From assembly GCA_041477815.1 (NCBI GenBank), contig JBGOUV010000319.1, positions 1 through 8,090 on the forward strand: a DNA stretch of 8,090 bases. Reading direction: 5' to 3'. The stretch comes from JBGOUV01 sp041477815 (lineage in GTDB: Bacteria; Acidobacteriota; Terriglobia; Bryobacterales; JACQDG01). The position numbers and the translations under genes were made by a program. Under the pieces are notes generated by a model, which saw only the letters and a list, made by a program, of their open reading frames with translations, was not told the DNA's origin and searched no databases. Below, piece by piece: positions 1 through 5,851 of this stretch (position 1 is the stretch's first letter; every line of letters begins with the position of its first letter).

Positions 1-582
1 GCCGCCCTGGCCCGCCACCCCGACGACTCCCGCACCCTGGTCTTCATCGGCCAGAATGCTCTCTTCCAGGGCAATCTCGCCGAAGCCGATGAATACTACC
101 TGCGCGCCCTCAGCATCGACCCGGCCAGCATCTGGGCCAATCTCTTTTATCCCAGCGTTCCTCTGTACGCTGGCAACCCGGAGCGCGCGGCCGAGAAAGT
201 GCAGGCCGCCGCCAAGGTCCTGCCCGGCGAGGCCACGATCACCAGTCTCGAGGCGCTACTGTGGGCCCATCGCGGCGAAAACCGGAAGGCCGGCCAGACC
301 ATCCAGCGTGCCCTGCGGGGCGGCAAGCCTCTGCTTCACACGCACCACATGTGGCACAATCTGGCCGACACCTACGCGCTGATCGGAAAACCTGTCCAGG
401 CCGTTAACCTCCTCCGCAAAGCCGCCGGCATGGGCCTGCCCAATTACCCCGCCTTCCGCAACGACCCCCACTTCGGGTCCCTCCACAGTCATCCGCAGTT
501 CCTCCGCCTGATGGCCGACCTCAAACGCGAGTGGACCAGCTTTCAAGAGGAGTTCGCATCTGGTGTTACCATGGAAGCGTGA
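1..582 (+). CDS. TPR-repeat protein, 3' end (5' truncated by window)
   Basis: The frame is open from base 1 to a TGA at 580-582, so the window shows only the last 193 residues. The visible part is entirely alpha-helical, with TPR-like units: 'GNLAEADEYYLRALSIDP' (about residues 25-42), a second around 'AGNPERAAEKVQAAAKVLPG', a third around 'RGENRKAGQTIQRAL', and a fourth around 'LADTYALIGKPVQAVNLLRKA'. The tail ('FRNDPHFGSLHSHPQFLRLM', then a Trp/Phe/Glu-rich helix) resembles the C-terminal end of large TPR proteins that carry an N-terminal Ser/Thr kinase or DNA-binding domain, common in acidobacteria. The N-terminal domain is outside the window, so the activity cannot be stated. The last codons overlap the GTG start of the cupin gene, so the two are probably co-transcribed. 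Confident as TPR coding sequence, not as to function. Confidence 0.8.
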   Translation, partial: AALARHPDDSRTLVFIGQNALFQGNLAEADEYYLRALSIDPASIWANLFYPSVPLYAGNPERAAEKVQAAAKVLPGEATITSLEALLWAHRGENRKAGQTIQRALRGGKPLLHTHHMWHNLADTYALIGKPVQAVNLLRKAAGMGLPNYPAFRNDPHFGSLHSHPQFLRLMADLKREWTSFQEEFASGVTMEA

Positions 583-998
583 ACTACTCCCGCCGAGATT
601 GGAACCTTCTGCTTCCCGCGCTGGCGGCTGCCGGCGCCGCGGCCCAGAGCCCGGCCATGGGGTCCAAGACCTATGCCTTCGCGGATCTCCCGGTGCGCGC
701 CAATGGGTCGAACCGGTCGCGGGCCGTCCTGCAAGGCCAGACGCATAGCGGATTCCCGATCGAGCTGCACCAGACCGAGCTGGCCCCCGGCGAAGCGCCC
801 CATCCGCCCCATCACCACGTACACGAAGAGATGGTCATGATCCGCGAGGGGACGCTCGAAGTAACCATCGCCGGACGCAGCGTCACCCTGGGACCGGGGT
901 CGGTGGCGTACGTCGCGTCCAACGAAGAGCACGGCTGGCGCAACGTGGGAACCGGCCGGGCGCACTACTTTGTTCTCGCCCTGGGCCGCGCTGGGTGA
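579..998 (+). CDS. Tat-exported single-domain cupin protein
   Basis: A 139-residue protein with a Tat-type signal peptide: 'SRRDWNLLL' at residues 4-12, an Ala-rich hydrophobic stretch, and a probable cleavage site near residues 20-24. The rest is one cupin beta-barrel. Cupin motif 1 is intact (H78, H80, E84, G91 in H-x-H-x3-E-x6-G). Motif 2 carries Pro-Gly at about 106-107, H118 and N122 (H-x3-N). H78, H80, E84 and H118 are the expected metal ligands. Single cupins of this type include dioxygenases, isomerases and sensors, so no substrate can be assigned. Start choice: GTG at 579 puts the twin arginines at residues 5-6. An in-frame GTG at 531 would add 16 polar residues before the signal peptide, which is unlikely. 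The start overlaps the upstream TGA (GTGA) and has no well-spaced Shine-Dalgarno sequence, suggesting translational coupling. Confidence 0.82.
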   Translation: MNYSRRDWNLLLPALAAAGAAAQSPAMGSKTYAFADLPVRANGSNRSRAVLQGQTHSGFPIELHQTELAPGEAPHPPHHHVHEEMVMIREGTLEVTIAGRSVTLGPGSVAYVASNEEHGWRNVGTGRAHYFVLALGRAG

Positions 999-1026
999 TG
1001 GCGAGGGCGCCGGCCGTACGCGCCTG

Positions 1027-1035
1027 TGCTAGGAT
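1027..1035 (+). promoter_or_regulatory. Candidate extended -10 promoter of the SRP RNA gene
   Basis: TGC followed by TAGGAT (1030-1035) reads as an extended -10 element. It lies seven bases before the predicted 5' end of the SRP RNA at 1043, the right distance for a transcription start. No convincing -35 hexamer is seen around 1007-1012 (GC-rich), which an extended -10 can tolerate. Inferred from spacing and motif only. Confidence 0.45.
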
Positions 1036-1042
1036 AAGACTT

Positions 1043-1149
1043 GCCAGGTTCCGGGCTCCGTGCAGCGGGAAGCTGCAAACCCCGCCAGGTCCGGAAGGAA
1101 GCAACGGTAGTGGCCCCTCCCGCGTGCCGCGGATTCCCCGGAGCTTGGC
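1043..1149 (+). ncRNA. ffs: Signal recognition particle RNA (4.5S, small bacterial type)
   Basis: The conserved helix 8 apex is present: CAGGTCCGGAAGGAAGCA at about 1086-1103, with the GGAA tetraloop at 1093-1096 and the AGCA of the asymmetric internal loop at 1100-1103. These are the hallmark of the Ffh-binding region. The ends close in a long helix: 1043-1055 pairs with 1137-1149 over 13 consecutive pairs including two G-U pairs. Further rod pairing is seen between 1057-1060 and 1130-1133, and between 1065-1070 and 1118-1123. The length of about 107 nt fits the 4.5S class that lacks an Alu domain. It works with Ffh and FtsY in co-translational targeting of membrane and secreted proteins. 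It sits just upstream of dnaX, as in Bacillus subtilis (scr-dnaX). The boundaries come from base pairing and are good to a few bases. Confidence 0.93.
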
Positions 1150-1155
1150 ATTCTT

Positions 1156-1231
1156 GAAGCTATTAGCTATCTGCTATTAGCCGTTGGCAACCCGGGTTGC
1201 CGATAGCTAATAGCTGATGGCTAATAGCTTC
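1156..1231. repeat. 76-bp palindromic element between ffs and dnaX
   Basis: A near-perfect inverted repeat centred on CCCGGG (1191-1196) with two 38-base arms and no loop. 33 of 38 positions are complementary as DNA. As RNA, three of the five mismatches become G-U pairs, giving 36 of 38. Each arm carries the 9-mer GCTATTAGC twice (1159-1167, 1173-1181; as GCTAATAGC at 1206-1214 and 1220-1228). Its AT-rich core motifs contrast with the GC-rich surroundings. The right arm is followed by TTCTTCTTT, so it could act as a terminator for ffs. It also fills the whole dnaX leader except the last six bases. The internal repeats make a REP/MITE-like dispersed element plausible, but copy number elsewhere cannot be seen here. 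Confidence 0.85.
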
Positions 1232-1237
1232 TTCTTT

Positions 1238-2800
1238 ATGTATCAGGTCATCGCCCGCAAGTACCGGCCGCAGAATTTCGCCCAGGTGGTCAGCCAGGAT
1301 CACGTCAAGCAGACTCTGGAGAACGCTCTGGCCCAGGGGCGGGTGGGGCATGGGTATATTTTTGCCGGACAGCGGGGGACGGGCAAGACGACGGTGGCGC
1401 GGATTTTGGCCAAGTGTCTCAACTGCCACCGCGGGGCCAGTGCGGATCCGTGTCTGGAATGCCCCAGTTGCCGCGAGATCGCCGCCGGCAACTCTCTGGA
1501 CGTCATCGAGATCGACGCGGCCTCCAATCGCGGCATCGACGACGTGCGCGAGCTGCGCGAGAACGTCCGCTACCGCCCCACGCGTGACCGTTACAAGGTC
1601 TTCATCGTCGACGAGGCCCACCAGATTACCGACGCCGCCTTCAATGCGCTTCTGAAAACGCTGGAGGAGCCGCCCGAGTGGGTAGTGTTTATGCTGTGCA
1701 CCACGGAGGCCCATAAGATTCCGGCCACCATTTCCTCGCGGTGCCAGAACTTCACCTTTCAGATGGTGGAGTTCGGACAGATCGTGGACCGCATGCGCTG
1801 GATCTCGGAGCAGGAGGGGATCGAGGCCGAGCCGGACGCGCTGGCGGTGATCGCGCTGGCCGGCGACGGGAGCATCCGGGACTCCCTCTCGACGCTCGAC
1901 CAAGCCATCGCCAGCTTCGGGAACAAGCTCCGGGCGGCGGAGGTGCGCCGCCTGTTAGGGGTGGTGGAGAGCGAGGCGCTGGACGAGGTGACGGGGGCGC
2001 TGCTGGATAGCTCGGCCGGCCGGATGCTGGAGCTGGTGGAGAGCTTGACGGCCCGGGGCCAGAACGTCCAGCACTTCTGCCGCGAACTGGCGCGCTATTT
2101 TCGGAATCTGCTGGTGGCCAAGGTGGTGGGGGCCGACAGCCGCCTGATCGCCGCTACCAGCGACGAGCGGCAGCGTCTGGCCGGCTACGCGGGAAAGTTC
2201 TCGGAAGAGGACCTGACCCGATATGTACAGTTGATTCTGAATCTGTACCGCGACCTGCAGCACGCCGCGCATCCGCGGTTCCACCTGGAGTTGGGGCTGC
2301 TCAAGCTGGTCCACGCCGGGCGGCTGGTGTCGATCGAGGAAGCCCTGTCCGGCGGGGCTCCACCGTCGGCCTCTCGCCCGCTCGCCCCAGTCGCCCCCTC
2401 GCCCCAGTCGCCCCCTCGCCCGCTCGACCTGCGCAGCCGCCTGGTGGCGGCTCTGCGGGCTCAAGGCGAGGAGTTCACCGCCGATGCCGTGGAGCACTCC
2501 CGGGTGGAAGAAGCCGGCACCGAGGTGGTCTTCCAGGCGCCCGGCGATCAGCAGTTCTCGCTGGAATCCGGCGCGGCCGCCCTGGCTAAGCACTGCGAGC
2601 AAGTGCTGGGGCGGCGGGTGAAGATCCGTGTTACACTGGCCGATACTCCGGCGGCGGCCGAGCGCCAGCCGGCCCGGGTGACGCCGCCGGCCGAAGACGC
2701 CGCCACGCGGGCGCTGGCCCATCCGCAGGTGCAGAACTTCCTGGCTGCTTTCGGCGGGCAGGTCCGCGAGGTTCGCGATCTGAAGGAGAGACAACCGTGA
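1238..2800 (+). CDS. dnaX: DNA polymerase III subunit gamma/tau (clamp loader)
   Basis: A 520-residue AAA+ ATPase of the clamp-loader complex, which loads the beta sliding clamp on primed DNA. The N-terminus 'MYQVIARKYRPQNF' is typical of DnaX. Walker A is GQRGTGKT (44-51). The four zinc-binding Cys are at 63, 72, 75 and 78. Walker B with DEAH is at 125-128. The TLEEPP segment follows (140-145), then the sensor region and the SRC arginine finger (166-168). Helical clamp-loader domain III runs to about residue 365. A Pro/Ala/Ser-rich linker (about 368-390), encoded in part by a 17-bp tandem repeat, leads to a tau-like C-terminal domain. ATG 1238 is chosen because it matches the family N-terminus; ATG 1217 lies inside the palindrome and would add MANSFFF. 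No Shine-Dalgarno sequence precedes 1238. The 3' end overlaps ybaB (GTGA). No A-rich slippery site for making gamma is visible. Confidence 0.96.
   Translation: MYQVIARKYRPQNFAQVVSQDHVKQTLENALAQGRVGHGYIFAGQRGTGKTTVARILAKCLNCHRGASADPCLECPSCREIAAGNSLDVIEIDAASNRGIDDVRELRENVRYRPTRDRYKVFIVDEAHQITDAAFNALLKTLEEPPEWVVFMLCTTEAHKIPATISSRCQNFTFQMVEFGQIVDRMRWISEQEGIEAEPDALAVIALAGDGSIRDSLSTLDQAIASFGNKLRAAEVRRLLGVVESEALDEVTGALLDSSAGRMLELVESLTARGQNVQHFCRELARYFRNLLVAKVVGADSRLIAATSDERQRLAGYAGKFSEEDLTRYVQLILNLYRDLQHAAHPRFHLELGLLKLVHAGRLVSIEEALSGGAPPSASRPLAPVAPSPQSPPRPLDLRSRLVAALRAQGEEFTADAVEHSRVEEAGTEVVFQAPGDQQFSLESGAAALAKHCEQVLGRRVKIRVTLADTPAAAERQPARVTPPAEDAATRALAHPQVQNFLAAFGGQVREVRDLKERQP
2381..2421 (+). repeat. 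17-bp direct tandem repeat in the dnaX linker
   Basis: The unit CTCGCCCCAGTCGCCCC occurs at 2381-2397 and 2398-2414 without change, followed by a partial third copy (CTCGCCC, 2415-2421). It encodes the Pro-rich linker before the C-terminal tau domain. Because 17 is not a multiple of three, the two copies are read in different frames (roughly 'LAPVAPSPQSPPRP'). Confidence 0.85.
2783..2788 (+). promoter_or_regulatory. Ribosome binding site of ybaB
   Basis: AAGGAG lies inside the last codons of dnaX, eight bases before the GTG at 2797. It supports GTG 2797, which overlaps the dnaX TGA, as the ybaB start; ATG 2803 is the alternative. Confidence 0.7.
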
Positions 2801-3105
2801 AAATGCCCGGCAACATGCAGGCGATCATGAAGCAGGCCCAGCAGATGCAGGAGCGGCTCCAGCAGGAGATCGCGGCCATTCGGGTGGAAGCGTCCACCGG
2901 CGGCGGTATGGTCACGGTGAAAATGGACGGCCAGAAGCACGCCCTGGAGGTGAAGATCGACCCCGAGGCCGCCGGCGACGTCGAGATGCTGCAGGACATG
3001 GTGCTGGCGGCCTTCAATGAAGCCGCCAAGAAAGTGGACGAGGAATCGCAGTCCAAGATGGGCGGCATGCTGGGAGGTATGGGGCTGCCGCCGGGACTGT
3101 TCTAG
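2797..3105 (+). CDS. ybaB: YbaB/EbfC family nucleoid-associated protein
   Basis: A 102-residue protein of the YbaB/EbfC family, small homodimeric DNA-binding proteins associated with the nucleoid and almost always encoded between dnaX and recR. The N-terminal half is a Met/Gln-rich amphipathic helix ('MKQAQQMQERLQQEIA', about residues 11-26). The conserved strand region follows ('VEASTGGGMVTVKMDGQ', 30-46), then a second helix with 'DMVLAAFNEAAKK' (67-79). The C-terminus is a Gly/Met-rich tail (GGMLGGMGLPPG), a common ending in this family. Length is normal. The GTG start overlaps the dnaX stop, and the TAG stop directly abuts the recR ATG, so the three genes form one translational unit. Confidence 0.95.
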   Translation: MKMPGNMQAIMKQAQQMQERLQQEIAAIRVEASTGGGMVTVKMDGQKHALEVKIDPEAAGDVEMLQDMVLAAFNEAAKKVDEESQSKMGGMLGGMGLPPGLF

Positions 3106-3705
3106 ATGAGCGACTTCGCCGCACCACTGGCCCGCTTGATCGACGAGTTCAAGCGACTGCCGGGAATCGGGCAGAAGTCGGCGCAGCGCCTCGCCTTTCA
3201 CATCCTGCGCGGCACCCGCGACGACGCCGCCCGGCTGGCTCAGGCGGTGCTCGAGGCCAAGGACCGCATCGGACTGTGCGTGGTCTGCAACAATATCTCC
3301 GACGGCGACCAGTGCCCCATCTGCGCCGATTCCAACCGCAGTCCCAAGATGGTGTGCGTCGTCGAGGAACCCCACAATATTGTCGTGATCGAGAAGACGC
3401 GGCAATATAGCGGGCGCTACCACGTGCTGCATGGGTGCCTGTCGCCGCTGCGGGGCATGGGGCCGGACCAGCTCAAGCTCAAGAGCCTGCTCGACCGCCT
3501 GCAGGCCGGCGTCGTCGAAGAGATCATAGTGGCCACCAACCCTACGGCGGAGGGCGAGGCCACGGCCGTCTACCTGTCCCGCCTGCTGAAACCGCTGGGG
3601 GTGCGGGTGACCCGGATCGGGATGGGGATCCCCGTGGGAAGCGACCTCGAGTATGTCGACGAGGTAACCATGATGAAGTCCATGGAAGGACGCAAGGAGA
3701 TTTGA
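3106..3705 (+). CDS. recR: Recombination mediator protein RecR
   Basis: A 199-residue protein of normal family length. RecR works with RecO (and RecF) in loading RecA onto SSB-coated single-stranded DNA during gap repair. Domains in order: N-terminal helix-hairpin-helix 'RLPGIGQKSAQRLAFHIL' (17-34); Cys4 zinc finger with Cys at 58, 61, 70 and 73; Toprim domain starting 'VCVVEEPHNIVVIEKT' with the acidic segment 'NPTAEGEATA'; and the C-terminal 'GMGIPVGSDLEYVDEVT' motif. All key residues are present. The ATG follows the ybaB TAG with no gap and without a close Shine-Dalgarno sequence, so translation probably depends on ribosomes finishing ybaB. Confidence 0.97.
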   Translation: MSDFAAPLARLIDEFKRLPGIGQKSAQRLAFHILRGTRDDAARLAQAVLEAKDRIGLCVVCNNISDGDQCPICADSNRSPKMVCVVEEPHNIVVIEKTRQYSGRYHVLHGCLSPLRGMGPDQLKLKSLLDRLQAGVVEEIIVATNPTAEGEATAVYLSRLLKPLGVRVTRIGMGIPVGSDLEYVDEVTMMKSMEGRKEI

Positions 3706-3706
3706 C

Positions 3707-3790
3707 TTCCCGGTCGCCGAGTGGGAGCGGCAGAAGGACCGGTTGGTCTGCGAGAAGTGGCTGGCCGCGGCGCCGGCGGTACTGAGGTAG
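3707..3790 (+). other. Short open stretch between recR and the coiled-coil gene, possible coding remnant
   Basis: Reading from 3707 to the TAG at 3788-3790, 26 of 27 codons end in G or C and the translation looks protein-like ('AEWERQKDRLVCEKWLAAAP'). There is no start codon in this frame after the last upstream stop, and no ribosome binding site. The other two forward frames are also largely open here, as expected in GC-rich DNA. It could be the eroded 3' end of a lost gene or simply spacer. I do not recognise it. Confidence 0.15.
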
Positions 3791-3793
3791 AAT
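3788..3793 (+). promoter_or_regulatory. Candidate -10 box for a leaderless start at 3800
   Basis: TAGAAT matches the -10 consensus at five of six positions and ends six bases before ATG 3800, so transcription would begin at or next to the start codon. No -35 match is seen at 3765-3770. GGAG at 3794-3797 is only two bases from the ATG, too close for a usual Shine-Dalgarno sequence. Confidence 0.35.
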
Positions 3794-3799
3794 GGAGCC

Positions 3800-4096
3800 A
3801 TGACTCCTGAAGAGCGCATGGAGTATCACGAACAGTGGCTGCACTCGCTCGAGAGCAACCACAGCCAGATGGCTTCGGATCTGGCCCAAGTAACCAGGAA
3901 TCTGGCCCAAGTAACCGGGGGCCTGGCCCAAGTGTCGCAGACGCAAGTCCAGTTTGGCCAGCAAATGGTGGTCGTAGTGCAGAGTTTGACCACTCTTACC
4001 TCGGGAATGCTCGAGTTGAAGGACCAGGTCCAACAGTTGAGCGAGACGGTGGATCGCTACATCCGCTTCCGCGGCAAGGGCAGCGAGTCGAACTGA
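3800..4096 (+). CDS. Small predicted coiled-coil protein, function unknown
   Basis: A 98-residue protein with no recognisable catalytic motif. It has no signal peptide; a short hydrophobic run (MVVVVQSL, 56-63) is too short and too amphipathic in context for a clear membrane helix. Residues 28-48 contain three consecutive heptads, LAQVTRN, LAQVTGG and LAQVSQT, with Leu at the first and Val at the fourth position, the classic a/d pattern of a coiled coil. A second helix follows (LELKDQVQQLSETVDRYIRF, 71-90). It is probably an oligomerising helical protein. The start at ATG 3800 is preceded by a candidate -10 box and no proper ribosome binding site; ATG 3818 is an in-frame alternative. It converges on the 4100-5803 gene with three bases between stop codons. 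Coding status is supported by the heptad periodicity and GC-ending codons. Confidence 0.7.
   Translation: MTPEERMEYHEQWLHSLESNHSQMASDLAQVTRNLAQVTGGLAQVSQTQVQFGQQMVVVVQSLTTLTSGMLELKDQVQQLSETVDRYIRFRGKGSESN
3881..3943 (+). repeat. 21-bp tandem repeat, three copies, encoding coiled-coil heptads
   Basis: CTGGCCCAAG recurs at 3881, 3902 and 3923 with exact 21-base spacing. The first two copies also share the following TAACC, while the third has diverged to TGTCG. Each unit encodes one heptad of the coiled coil, so gain or loss of units keeps the frame and changes only coil length. Confidence 0.85.
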
Positions 4097-4099
4097 TCG

Positions 4100-5803
4100 C
4101 TAATTCAGTACTAGCTCTACAGTATTACTACCGGCCACACCGCCGGCGGCCAGGGTCACGCTGACCCGCCTCCCCGCAGCGGCGCCGGCCGGGAGGGTGG
4201 CATTCACCTGATAGAGTCCTGCAAAACCGGGGGCCAGACCGGCGAAACCGACCGGAGCGGCGATCCCGTCGATCGTAACCGCCACTTCCGCGGTCACCCG
4301 CGCCAGCTCGCCGCCCGGGGCCGCGGCACCGGCGGCCACCGGCGGACTTACCTCCCCTAACCCGGTGCTGTAGATCTCCAGAATGCGCCCCCGCTGCTGG
4401 ATCGCGAAGATTCCCGGCGCCAGGCGTGCTACCTCCAACTCCAGGGTATCGGTAGCGCGGGCGGTCGTGACCGCCACGGTCACCCGCCCCCCCAGCCCGA
4501 AGGGCATCTGAAAGTTGATCTGCCGGGGTCCGGCGTAGAGCAGCGGAGCCGGCGCGCCGTTCACCGTAACCCGCACGTCCTCCAGTTGGACGGGCAGCGG
4601 CAGCGTCGTAGCCTGCACCGCCTGATCGCGGAAACCGGCGCCGTAAAGAGAAACCAGGCCCCCGGCCGCCGCGCGAACCGTCGCTCCCGCGGCGCTGACT
4701 ACGCCCTCCGGATTGATGCGAGGTCCGGCGTAGCGGACGCGGTAGACCACGCCGTTCGCGTCGTCGCTCACGTAGAGCGCGCCGTCCGGGCCGGTAATGG
4801 CGTGGACCGGACGGCCGGACGTGGTGGTCCCGCGCAGGAAGCCGGTGAGGAAATCCTCGATCCCGGTGGCCCGGCCGCTGGAGGCCAGTATGCGGACGAC
4901 CTTGTATCCGGTCGGCTGGCTGCGGTTCCAGGAGCCGTGGAAGGCGACGAAGGCATCGTGGCGGTAGCGGGCCGGGAACGCGTCGCCGGTATAAAAGCCC
5001 ATGCCCAGCGGCGCCGAGTGGGCCTGCATGGCGAGCTCGGGCGCGGTCTGGAAGGAGCAGTTGCCGGAAAAGCCGGGGTAGCGGAGCCCGCTGCCATAAC
5101 AGCGCGGCCAGCCGTAGTCGCCTCCGGAGCGCAGGATGTTGATCTCTTCGGGTGGCTGGTCGTCTCCCAAGTTGTCGCCGCCGTTGTCGGCGCCCCAGAT
5201 TTCCCCGGTCGACGGGTGCAGCGCCAAGCCCACGGTGTTGCGAAGACCTCGGGAGAAAATCTCCATGCCGGAGCCGTCGGCGTTGAAGCGCATGGCGGTG
5301 GCCCGCCGGGGATCGCTTTCGTTACAGATGTTGCAGGTGGAGCCGGCCGTCGCGATCAGCTTGCCCTCGGCGTCCCACAGGATGGTGCGGGTGGAGTGTC
5401 CCTCTGCCCCGCCCGGCAACGTGGCCACCTGTTCAGGTGGGCCGGCAATCAGGGAGGGTTGAGTGGCGTTGCGGAAGACGACGATGCGGTGGTTTTCGGC
5501 GACGTAGAGGTCGTTGCCGCGGAAGGCCAGGCCGTGGGGTTGGCGCAGGCCCGAGGCGAAGGTCAACACTCGGCCCGCCTCGGGTATGGCCAGGATGCGG
5601 TCCCCCTGGTCGGACACAAACAATACGCCGGTGGGGCTGAAGGCCAGCAATCGCGCGCTACCGAGGTCGCGGGCGTGGATTTCGATTTCAAAGCCGGGCG
5701 GGAGCTGGAGTTCCTTCAGGTCTAGCGCACGCCTGGTAGCCCAGTCGGCGGGCAAGGAAAGAGGAAGTAGGGTCGCGAGGCTGAGCAGCCAAGTGCGGCG
5801 CAT
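4100..5803 (-). CDS. Secreted PQQ-type sugar (sorbosone-like) dehydrogenase fused to a TIGR03437-like C-terminal domain
   Basis: A 567-residue protein with a Sec-type signal peptide (MRRTWLLSLATLLPLSLPA, 1-19). Residues about 30-358 form a six-bladed beta-propeller of the glucose/sorbosone dehydrogenase family. They contain 'EGHSTRTI' with H136 where soluble glucose dehydrogenase has its catalytic His, 'SRGLRNTVGLAL' with R188, the acidic loop 'ADNGGDNLGDDQPPEEIN' (205-222), and 'FVAFHGSWNRSQPTGYKVVR' (285-304). Cys157/160 and Cys235/249 suggest disulfides, fitting export. Residues about 362-567 match the pattern of TIGR03437: 'GGLVSLYGAGF', 'VTVNGAPAPLLYAGPRQINFQMP', 'LEIYSTGLGEV' and 'LYQVNATLP'. 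The likely role is periplasmic or extracellular PQQ-dependent oxidation of a sugar or aldehyde, but the substrate is unknown and activity is unproven. The start is ATG at 5803-5801, with a GGGGGTG ribosome binding site seven bases upstream. Confidence 0.9.
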   Translation of the reverse strand: MRRTWLLSLATLLPLSLPADWATRRALDLKELQLPPGFEIEIHARDLGSARLLAFSPTGVLFVSDQGDRILAIPEAGRVLTFASGLRQPHGLAFRGNDLYVAENHRIVVFRNATQPSLIAGPPEQVATLPGGAEGHSTRTILWDAEGKLIATAGSTCNICNESDPRRATAMRFNADGSGMEIFSRGLRNTVGLALHPSTGEIWGADNGGDNLGDDQPPEEINILRSGGDYGWPRCYGSGLRYPGFSGNCSFQTAPELAMQAHSAPLGMGFYTGDAFPARYRHDAFVAFHGSWNRSQPTGYKVVRILASSGRATGIEDFLTGFLRGTTTSGRPVHAITGPDGALYVSDDANGVVYRVRYAGPRINPEGVVSAAGATVRAAAGGLVSLYGAGFRDQAVQATTLPLPVQLEDVRVTVNGAPAPLLYAGPRQINFQMPFGLGGRVTVAVTTARATDTLELEVARLAPGIFAIQQRGRILEIYSTGLGEVSPPVAAGAAAPGGELARVTAEVAVTIDGIAAPVGFAGLAPGFAGLYQVNATLPAGAAAGRRVSVTLAAGGVAGSNTVELVLN

Positions 5804-5810
5804 ATCTCAA

Positions 5811-5817
5811 CACCCCC
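5811..5817 (-). promoter_or_regulatory. Ribosome binding site of the 4100-5803 gene
   Basis: On the minus strand GGGGGTG lies seven bases before ATG 5803. It pairs with the anti-Shine-Dalgarno sequence as GGAGGTG would, with one G-U wobble. It supports the chosen start and the predicted signal peptide. Confidence 0.5.
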
Positions 5818-5831
5818 GGCGTTCCAGTTCT

Positions 5832-5837
5832 ATTGTA
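5832..5837 (-). promoter_or_regulatory. Candidate -10 box for the sugar dehydrogenase-like gene
   Basis: The minus strand reads TACAAT, five of six matches to the -10 consensus, in the 62-bp divergent spacer 5804-5865. Transcription would start near 5825, giving a leader of about 22 nt that includes the ribosome binding site. No clear -35 hexamer is seen 16-18 bases upstream. Confidence 0.35.
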
Positions 5838-5851
5838 ACCTGGGACAGGAC

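Noticed and set aside
1163..1903. Minus-strand open frame opposite the dnaX 5' half
   Set aside because: It runs through the palindrome and opposite the DnaX ATPase core, with no recognisable domain.
3758..3790. GC-rich self-complementary stretch after recR as a rho-independent terminator
   Set aside because: GGCCGCGGCGCCGGC can fold, but no T-run follows and the stem is ill-defined.
2548..3819. Long minus-strand open frame (423 codons) opposite ybaB and recR
   Set aside because: It is antisense to two unmistakable conserved genes. Its His/Leu/Gly-rich translation has no family character, so it is a GC-rich shadow.
4586..5725. Plus-strand open frame (379 codons) opposite the sugar dehydrogenase-like gene
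   Set aside because: The opposite strand encodes a protein with signal peptide, propeller motifs and conserved Cys pairs. The plus-strand translation is low-complexity Gly/Ala/Arg.
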